5,897 nt of DNA, from NCBI GenBank assembly GCA_003973585.1, contig QNYN01000085.1:1-5897 (forward strand). Reading direction: 5' to 3'. This document shows, piece after piece, positions 1-4,672 of the stretch. The notes beneath the pieces are model-generated. The model searched no databases. It was not told where the DNA came from and worked only from the letters and a program-made list of their open reading frames with translations. Source of the stretch: Fusobacteriota bacterium. GTDB lineage: Bacteria; Fusobacteriota; Fusobacteriia; Fusobacteriales; Fusobacteriaceae. Position 1 is the stretch's first letter. Each line of letters opens with the position of its first letter. The position numbers were made by a program, and so were the translations under genes.

Positions 1-71
1 AGAAGTTAAGTCCGTAAACGCCGAAAGTACTTAGGGGGCAGCCCCTTGGGAGGATAGGAACTTGCCAAGTC
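1..71 (+). rRNA. rrf: 5S ribosomal RNA, 3' partial
   Basis: This is the 3' part of a 5S rRNA gene cut by the left edge of the window. Visible hallmarks are the AGAAGTTAAG segment, the ACGCCGAAAGTACTT segment, the GGGGGCAGCCCC hairpin region, GGGAGGATAGGAACTTGCC, and a 3' end in CCAAGTC that would pair with the missing 5' end to form helix I. About 70 of the usual 115-120 nucleotides are present. The mature 3' end is placed at about 71 because an eight-base T-run starts at 72; it could be off by one or two bases. It is presumably the last gene of a 16S-23S-5S operon lying to the left. Confidence 0.95.
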
Positions 72-118
72 TTTTTTTTATTTAAGGGACTTCTAATTAA
101 TTTTAGAAGTCCTTTTTA
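72..118 (+). terminator. Rho-independent terminator of the rRNA operon
   Basis: A 10-bp perfect stem, GGACTTCTAA (87-96) with TTAGAAGTCC (103-112), closes a 6-base loop and is followed by a T-run at 113-117. The stem can be extended outward by a G-T pair and two A-T pairs. A separate eight-base T-run (72-79) directly follows the 5S gene, so there may be two stop signals in tandem. Confidence 0.88.
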
Positions 119-220
119 TGTACATAGTCAAAAATAAAATATAACAGATTATTTTATAATCTTATACATTTATATATATGGATTCCGAAATAAAGCAAAA
201 CAGAAGTTATATGATAAAAA
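119..220. other. Gene-free spacer between the rRNA operon end and the hydrolase terminator
   Basis: This stretch is very AT-rich and holds no supportable gene. A TATAAT string at 155-160 has no matching -35 box at the right distance. A 25-codon open frame (178-255) has no ribosome binding site and ends inside a terminator. I see nothing else in it. Confidence 0.6.
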
Positions 221-253
221 ATAAAAAAACCATGAAACTCATCATGGCTTTTT
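221..253 (-). terminator. Rho-independent terminator of the DUF4015 gene
   Basis: Read on the minus strand, GCCATGA and TCATGGT form a stem around a 6-base loop. Six pairs are canonical (231-235 region with 242-247) and are extended by a G-U pair and flanking A-U pairs. A run of seven T, an A and more T follows. The T-tract is on the minus-strand side, which fits it stopping leftward transcription about 30 bases after the stop codon of the gene ending at 280. Confidence 0.82.
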
Positions 254-279
254 AAAACTATATATATTTTTAGATTTTC

Positions 280-1827
280 TTATTTCTTATCTTCTTTAAA
301 AGCGTCCCAGAAATATCTACTGGCTGCATTCCAAACTAAATATCCTTCTAATCCTTCTTCTTTTAATCCCTTAATTTGAGCTTTAACTTCTTTAGCACCA
401 TATCTGATATGTCCTTTTACCCAAGGTGCAGAAAAACTTTGAATCCACATAACAACAATAGCAGGATTTTCAAGGTTAGCATCTCTTTTATTAACACGAA
501 TTGCATATTTTTTCATAATTCCATAAGGGTTAGCGTCTGGAACCTTATAACCAAAAGTACCAGGAGCAAAATGAGATGGATACGACATTGGATTAACATA
601 ATCAGCAACAACTGATATAGATTCCCAATGTTGACCTATATGTTCATCTGTATTAGAAACTCCAATTTGTCCAAAAATAGATGCAGAAATATAAACTTCT
701 TTTTTTGATAACTCATCATGAGCATATTTTAAAAATCTTTGAATGGCTTCAGGTTTAGTTTCATTATAGTTATTTCTATAATCTAATAATTTTTTTCTAT
801 CTAAAGATCTTACTTGATCAGGAAATCTAACATAATCAAATAAAATTTCATTAAATCCTAAATCAGCAGCTTCTTTTGAAAGTTCGATATTGTAAAACCA
901 GTTATTTCTATCGTAAGCAGAAATCCATTTAACTTTATCTCTACTTTGATATGTTGTACTTTTTCTTTTATCTAAAATAGCATCTTTAGGATGATTTTCG
1001 GCATAGGCTGTATCTTTAAAAGTTGAAATTCTTCCAATAAGATAAATATTATTTTCTTTTAGTTTTTTTATTAAATTAGTGATTTGTTCATTTGTATATC
1101 TTGATTTCTTATAATGTTCTCCTAATGCATTTTTAGCTACATTAGAAGGAAATAAAGTCCATCCATGATCATCTTTGATATCTATAACAAAAGCATTGAT
1201 ATTACTTTTTTTGGCTAATTCAATATAGTTATTAGTGTTACTAGTAAGATGTCTTAATCCATAAAGAGAGATATAAATAGCTTTTGCATCAATTTTAGGA
1301 TTATTAGGGTATGAATTTTTTGTGATTGGTGAAAATTGAACATCTCCTAAATCATATAATTCTTTGATACTTGTTTTTTCATCAACATATTCTTTTAAAG
1401 TTTTTTTAGTTATAACCTCATTTCCGTCTTTATCTTTAGTTTTAATTTCTTTTACAACATCTTTAAGAACTTTTTTAGTATGAAAAATCTCTTTATCTTC
1501 TAATTTTTCATTAATTAATACAGATCTTTCTACCCATCCTGTGTTATCAGAGTTTGAAATTTTTATCCACTGATCTTCATCTTCTAATATTTTAACTTCA
1601 GTTCCAATAATAAGAGGGAAACTAGGTTTTCCATCTATACTCTCCCTTGCAGAAGTTAGTTCCTTGATATACATAGTTGTAGGAAGTGTAGGCTTTTTTT
1701 CTTCTATGGTTTTCGCTGTTTCTACATTTTTTTTAATATCTGTAGCTTTACTTTCTTTTGGCTTAAATATAAAAAATAGCCCAAGACTAAGAATAGCTAA
1801 TACAGATAGTGTTTTAATTAAACGCAT
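280..1827 (-). CDS. Exported SH3b + DUF4015 putative glycoside hydrolase
   Basis: This 515-residue protein is probably exported and acts at the cell envelope. Residues 4-21 are a hydrophobic segment after MRLIK, either a signal anchor or a cleavable signal peptide (possible site after SKA, 26-28); there is no lipobox cysteine. Residues about 50-106 resemble a bacterial SH3 domain (GTEVKILEDEDQWIKI, then TGWVERS), a fold that often binds cell wall. A lysine-rich linker (about 107-175) follows. Residues about 178-512 match the DUF4015 family (PF13200) of TIM-barrel putative glycoside hydrolases: FVIDIKDDHG (213-222), LIGRISTFKD (263-272), EILFDYVRFP (327-336), ADYVNPMSYPSHF (408-420) and GYLVWNAASRY (495-505). 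Acidic residues D216, D219, D220 and D331 are plausible active-site positions, but this is inference. The ATG start is supported by AAGGAGAA seven bases upstream. The substrate is unknown; wall or exopolysaccharide glycans are a guess. Confidence 0.88.
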   Translation of the reverse strand: MRLIKTLSVLAILSLGLFFIFKPKESKATDIKKNVETAKTIEEKKPTLPTTMYIKELTSARESIDGKPSFPLIIGTEVKILEDEDQWIKISNSDNTGWVERSVLINEKLEDKEIFHTKKVLKDVVKEIKTKDKDGNEVITKKTLKEYVDEKTSIKELYDLGDVQFSPITKNSYPNNPKIDAKAIYISLYGLRHLTSNTNNYIELAKKSNINAFVIDIKDDHGWTLFPSNVAKNALGEHYKKSRYTNEQITNLIKKLKENNIYLIGRISTFKDTAYAENHPKDAILDKRKSTTYQSRDKVKWISAYDRNNWFYNIELSKEAADLGFNEILFDYVRFPDQVRSLDRKKLLDYRNNYNETKPEAIQRFLKYAHDELSKKEVYISASIFGQIGVSNTDEHIGQHWESISVVADYVNPMSYPSHFAPGTFGYKVPDANPYGIMKKYAIRVNKRDANLENPAIVVMWIQSFSAPWVKGHIRYGAKEVKAQIKGLKEEGLEGYLVWNAASRYFWDAFKEDKK

Positions 1828-1832
1828 TATAA

Positions 1833-1840
1833 TTCTCCTT
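1833..1840 (-). promoter_or_regulatory. Ribosome binding site of the DUF4015 gene
   Basis: AAGGAGAA on the minus strand sits at normal spacing before the ATG at 1827 and fixes that start. Confidence 0.85.
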
Positions 1841-1858
1841 TTTTTATAGTTTTTAGTA

Positions 1859-1867
1859 ATTATAACA
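1859..1867 (-). promoter_or_regulatory. Extended -10 promoter of the DUF4015 gene
   Basis: The minus strand carries TGTTATAAT, a perfect -10 hexamer (1859-1864) with the TGn extension. The -35 area falls in the T-run and the edge of the mscS terminator hairpin and has only a weak match, as expected for an extended -10 promoter. Transcription would start near 1852, giving a leader of about 25 bases. Confidence 0.7.
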
Positions 1868-1877
1868 CAATTTAGAT

Positions 1878-1907
1878 AAAAAAATCAGGAGAAACCTCCT
1901 GATTTTT
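1878..1907 (-). terminator. Rho-independent terminator of mscS
   Basis: A 12-bp perfect stem (1880-1891 with 1896-1907, core TCAGGAG/CTCCTGA) has a 4-base loop. It lies 13 bases past the mscS stop codon and has a T-run on the minus strand. It separates mscS transcription from the following hydrolase gene. Confidence 0.9.
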
Positions 1908-1920
1908 AAAGATATTAAAT

Positions 1921-2742
1921 TTAACTTAATTTATCCATATGAACATCCATTTGAGGGAATGGAATAGAGATACCAGCTTTATCAAATTCAGCTTTTGCTA
2001 CCTTCATAGATTGGAAATAAACATCCCAATAGTCAGGAGTTTTACACCAAACACGATACACTATATTTACTGATGAATTATCATATTCAATGATCTCAAT
2101 AAATGGAGCAGGATCTTTTAAAATCTTTTCTTGTGACTTAGCTATATTCAATAAAACTTCTTTAGCTTTATCTAAATCATCGTTATATCCTACACCAAAG
2201 ACAATATCAACTCTTCTTGTAGGGTTTTTAGAATAATTTATTAGAGTTTTGTTAGACATTATTCCATTAGGAATAATAATTCTTTTATTGTCTACTGTAT
2301 TTACAAGAGTTGCAAAGACTTGTATTTCTACAACAGTTCCTGCAAGTCCACCAGCTTCGATATAATCACCAATTTTATAAGGTTTAAGTAGGATTATTAA
2401 AAATCCACCTGCAAAGTTAGCTAAACTTCCTTGAAGAGCAAAACCTATAGCTAAAGAACCAGCTCCTAAAACTGCTACAAATGATGCTGTTTGAATACCA
2501 AGTGTAGAAATGATAACAATAAATAAAAATGTATATAATAGAGTATTAGCTATAGAGTGTAAAAACTTTCTTAATGTTTCTTCTGTATGTAATCGGTCCA
2601 TCTTTTTCTCAATTAAGACCATAATTTTGCTGATAATAAATTTACCAACAATCCATATTAAGACTGCATAAAGTAACTTAAGCCCATAAACTAAAAATAA
2701 ATTTTCCATTTTTTCCATACTACTTTCCATATTAAAATTCAA
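1921..2742 (-). CDS. mscS: MscS-family small-conductance mechanosensitive channel
   Basis: This is a 273-residue inner-membrane channel, close to the 286 residues of E. coli MscS. The family opens under membrane tension and releases solutes during hypo-osmotic shock. Transmembrane helices lie at about 15-44 (TM1), 64-82 (TM2) and 86-119 (TM3). The pore helix VLGAGSLAIGFALQGSL (91-107) aligns with the E. coli pore helix. L97 corresponds to the pore leucine L105, F101 replaces L109, and Q104-G105 match Q112-G113. The beta domain follows with KPYKIGDYIEAGGLAGTV (120-137) and IIIPNG (155-160). The C-terminal alpha/beta domain ends in GISIPFPQMDVHM (257-269), very like E. coli. The start is a TTG at 2742 because AGGAGGT lies six bases upstream; the ATG at 2730 would be 18 bases away. 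The gene looks monocistronic, with its own terminator. Confidence 0.95.
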   Translation of the reverse strand: MNFNMESSMEKMENLFLVYGLKLLYAVLIWIVGKFIISKIMVLIEKKMDRLHTEETLRKFLHSIANTLLYTFLFIVIISTLGIQTASFVAVLGAGSLAIGFALQGSLANFAGGFLIILLKPYKIGDYIEAGGLAGTVVEIQVFATLVNTVDNKRIIIPNGIMSNKTLINYSKNPTRRVDIVFGVGYNDDLDKAKEVLLNIAKSQEKILKDPAPFIEIIEYDNSSVNIVYRVWCKTPDYWDVYFQSMKVAKAEFDKAGISIPFPQMDVHMDKLS

Positions 2743-2748
2743 AATTTT

Positions 2749-2755
2749 ACCTCCT
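2749..2755 (-). promoter_or_regulatory. Ribosome binding site that selects the TTG start of mscS
   Basis: A full AGGAGGT on the minus strand is six bases from the TTG at 2742-2740 and 18 bases from the next in-frame ATG (2730-2728). The spacing favours TTG, giving an N terminus of MNFNMESS. Confidence 0.85.
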
Positions 2756-2782
2756 AAAATTAAAATATATGATTTTGTAATA

Positions 2783-2788
2783 GTTATA
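2783..2788 (-). promoter_or_regulatory. Possible -10 box of mscS
   Basis: The minus strand reads TATAAC here, preceded by TG, about 40 bases upstream of the start codon. No recognisable -35 box stands 16-18 bases further up. Instead a 13-base A-run (minus strand, 2809-2821) begins about 20 bases upstream and could act like an UP element. The call is tentative. Confidence 0.35.
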
Positions 2789-2808
2789 CACTAAAAAAAT
2801 AAATATCC

Positions 2809-2821
2809 TTTTTTTTTTTTT
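2809..2821. repeat. 13-base poly-T tract in the divergent promoter region
   Basis: Thirteen consecutive T on the + strand lie between the presumed mscS and minC promoters. It is the longest homopolymer in the window. Such runs are prone to slippage and can bend DNA or bind the RNA polymerase alpha subunit when A-rich upstream of a promoter. Confidence 0.9.
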
Positions 2822-2837
2822 GATTTTAAAGATAATG

Positions 2838-2866
2838 TTGACAAAGAGGCTATGGAGTTATAATAT
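2838..2866 (+). promoter_or_regulatory. Sigma-70-type promoter of minC-tsaD
   Basis: A perfect TTGACA is at 2838-2843. Two overlapping -10 candidates follow: TATAAT at 2859-2864 (perfect, but only 15 bases of spacer) and TAATAT at 2861-2866 (four of six matches, 17-base spacer). Transcription would begin near 2871-2873, about 33 bases before the minC ATG. Confidence 0.75.
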
Positions 2867-2893
2867 GTAAAGTAGGAAAATCTAACTGAAATT

Positions 2894-2900
2894 AGGAGGT
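2894..2900 (+). promoter_or_regulatory. Ribosome binding site of minC
   Basis: AGGAGGT is five bases before the ATG at 2906 and supports that start. Confidence 0.88.
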
Positions 2901-2905
2901 GAAGT

Positions 2906-3538
2906 ATGGGTAAGATAAAGCTAAATATATCAGGAAATTTAGTAAAAATAATATTACCATCTGCCCAAACTTTCCTTGAAACGAAAGAACAATTAAAAAT
3001 TACAGTAATAAAAAATTATAAATTATTAAAAATGGTTAGATTTTATAAATTAGATAGTTCACATTTTAGTGAAAAAGAATTATTTGAATTAGGAGAAGAA
3101 ATAGAATCTTTAATTAGTTTAAAATCTTTAAAATTGCTTCCTAAAAAAGAATCTGTAGAAGAAGAAAAAATAAAATTTAAATTACATTATGGTGATTTAC
3201 GATCAGGAGAGAAAATAATTTCAGATACAACCCTTGTAGTAATCGGTAATCTTAATCCAGGATCAGTTGTTATAAGTAAGAGAAATATATTTGTTTATGG
3301 AAAGGCACATGGAAGGTTAGAAGTAATAAGTGAATATAATAAAAACTACAACAAGTGGATATTTATAAAAGAAACTAGTACTCCAAAAATAAAGATAGAT
3401 TTAGAAAATTTTGTGTATGAAGAAAAAGAAGTAATGAATATTTTATTCAAAAAAAGAAAGGGAAAAGTAGAAGCTAGGCAAATAGATCAAATAGAGATAA
3501 AAAGAATATTGGCAGAAATAGGGTTTAATTTAATATAG
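2906..3538 (+). CDS. minC: Septum site-determining protein MinC (divergent)
   Basis: MinC is the FtsZ inhibitor of the Min system. With MinD it blocks Z-ring assembly away from midcell. This 210-residue version is slightly short for the family. Residues about 1-80 fit the N-terminal FtsZ-inhibitory domain by position, with little clear sequence identity. Residues about 92-205 fit the C-terminal beta-helix domain: LHYGDLRSGEKI (93-104), VVIGNLNPGSVV (111-122) and NIFVYGKAHGRLEV (127-140), matching the family pattern of RSGQ.I, VV.GDVNPGA.V and NI.VYG.LRG. The MinD-contact motif RSGQ is RSGE here (99-102). The part after residue 140 is divergent and lacks the usual Gly/Ala-rich turn. It is the first gene of a likely operon with tsaD, 24 bases downstream. 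No minD or minE is in the window. The C-terminal domain makes the family call fairly safe. Confidence 0.85.
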   Translation: MGKIKLNISGNLVKIILPSAQTFLETKEQLKITVIKNYKLLKMVRFYKLDSSHFSEKELFELGEEIESLISLKSLKLLPKKESVEEEKIKFKLHYGDLRSGEKIISDTTLVVIGNLNPGSVVISKRNIFVYGKAHGRLEVISEYNKNYNKWIFIKETSTPKIKIDLENFVYEEKEVMNILFKKRKGKVEARQIDQIEIKRILAEIGFNLI

Positions 3539-3544
3539 GAAACT

Positions 3545-3551
3545 AAAGGAG
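3545..3551 (+). promoter_or_regulatory. Ribosome binding site of tsaD
   Basis: AAAGGAG lies in the 24-base gap after the minC stop. The spacing to the ATG at 3563 is 11 bases, slightly long but usable. There is no promoter or terminator in the gap, which favours co-transcription with minC. Confidence 0.75.
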
Positions 3552-3562
3552 AAAATAATTTT

Positions 3563-4576
3563 ATGATTATATTAGGAATAGAAACATCTTGTGATGAGAC
3601 TTCCATATCGGTGCTAAAAGATGGGAAAGAAATGTTATCAAATCATATTTCATCACAAATTGAGATTCACAAAGAATATGGAGGGGTAGTTCCTGAAATA
3701 GCTTCTAGACATCACATAAAAAATATAGCAACAATTATGGAAGTAAGTTTAAATGAAGCAGGGATAACCTTAGATGATGTAGATTATATTGCAGTGACTT
3801 ATGCTCCTGGATTAATAGGAGCACTTTTAGTTGGGATATCCTTTGCAAAGGGGTTATCATATGGTAGAAATATACCGATTATACCTGTACACCATATAAA
3901 AGGACATATTTATGCTAATTTTTTAGAGCATAAAGTAGAATTACCAGCAATAGCATTAGTAGTTTCTGGAGGACATACAAATATAATTCATATAGATGAA
4001 AATCATAAATTTACCAATTTAGGTGGAACTTTAGATGATGCTGTAGGAGAATCTTATGACAAAGTATCACGAGTAATGGGGCTAGGCTATCCAGGAGGTC
4101 CTATAATAGATAAATTAGCATATGAAGGAAATCCAGATAATATCTCTATGCCAGAACCAAAGGTAGGAGGATATGATTTTAGTTTTTCAGGTGTAAAAAC
4201 TTCGGTAATTAATTATGTAAATAAAATGAATATGAAAAAAGAAGAATACAATAAAGCTGATGTAGCTGCTAGTTTTCAAAATAGAGTAGTTGATATTTTG
4301 TGTAAAAAAACAATAAAGGCTGCTAAAGAAAAAAATGTAAAAAATATCTTAATAGCTGGTGGAGTAGCTGCTAATTCACTTCTGAGAAAAGAATTATTAG
4401 AAAGATCAAAATTAGAAGGGATAGATGTATTTTATCCTTCTATGAAACTTTGTACTGATAATGCTGGAATGATTGCAGTGGCAGGATATTTCAAACTTAA
4501 ATATGGTAATGAAGATAAGATATTTGCCGATTTAAAATTAAATGGAATAGCAAATATGGGAATAGAAGAAGATTAA
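3563..4576 (+). CDS. tsaD: tRNA N6-adenosine threonylcarbamoyltransferase TsaD
   Basis: TsaD (formerly Gcp/YgjD, Kae1 family) transfers the threonylcarbamoyl group from TC-AMP, made by TsaC/TsaC2, to A37 of tRNAs that read ANN codons, giving t6A. In bacteria it works in the cytoplasm with TsaB and TsaE. The 337 residues are full length for the family. Motifs include LGIETSCDET (4-13), GGVVPEIASR (40-49), APGLIGALLVG (81-91), the metal-binding HHIKGH (H111 and H115) with D299 in CTDNAGMIA, the nucleotide-binding VSGGHTN (134-140), GGTLDDAVGESYDKV (154-168), YDFSFSGVKT (204-213) and GGVAANSLLR (266-275). All expected catalytic and metal ligands are present. The sequence strongly resembles fusobacterial TsaD as I remember it. 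tsaB, tsaE and tsaC are not in the window. Confidence 0.98.
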   Translation: MIILGIETSCDETSISVLKDGKEMLSNHISSQIEIHKEYGGVVPEIASRHHIKNIATIMEVSLNEAGITLDDVDYIAVTYAPGLIGALLVGISFAKGLSYGRNIPIIPVHHIKGHIYANFLEHKVELPAIALVVSGGHTNIIHIDENHKFTNLGGTLDDAVGESYDKVSRVMGLGYPGGPIIDKLAYEGNPDNISMPEPKVGGYDFSFSGVKTSVINYVNKMNMKKEEYNKADVAASFQNRVVDILCKKTIKAAKEKNVKNILIAGGVAANSLLRKELLERSKLEGIDVFYPSMKLCTDNAGMIAVAGYFKLKYGNEDKIFADLKLNGIANMGIEED

Positions 4577-4623
4577 AATAAAAAAAGATTAGCATCACTA
4601 GAAATACACCAAAATTATAATAT

Positions 4624-4660
4624 AAAAGGTAGTAATTAAAGAAAGAATTACTACCTTTTT
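4624..4660. terminator. Bidirectional terminator between tsaD and the convergent repeat-protein gene
   Basis: A 14-bp perfect stem, AAAAGGTAGTAATT (4624-4637) with AATTACTACCTTTT (4646-4659), has an 8-base loop. It carries T-runs on the 3' side of both strands. It lies about 47 bases after the tsaD stop and 13 bases past the stop of the leftward gene at 4673, so it can serve both. Confidence 0.92.
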
Positions 4661-4672
4661 CTGTTATATTAT

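Noticed and set aside
155..160. TATAAT string resembling a -10 box on the + strand
   Set aside because: There is no -35-like sequence upstream and no gene downstream on that strand; it is expected by chance in such AT-rich DNA.
178..255. 25-codon ATG open frame on the + strand after the rRNA terminator
   Set aside because: It has no ribosome binding site, sits in AT-rich spacer and ends inside the terminator hairpin of the opposite gene.
376..615. 79-codon open frame on the + strand
   Set aside because: It lies fully antisense to the DUF4015 gene, whose protein motifs are well conserved.
1664..1849. 61-codon hydrophobic open frame on the + strand
   Set aside because: It is antisense to the signal-peptide region and promoter of the DUF4015 gene; its hydrophobicity comes from T-rich complement codons and it lacks a good ribosome binding site.
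4577..4623. Possible small RNA or extra gene after tsaD
   Set aside because: The 47 bases are AT-rich without a promoter, a hairpin of their own or an open frame; they read as the tsaD 3' untranslated region.
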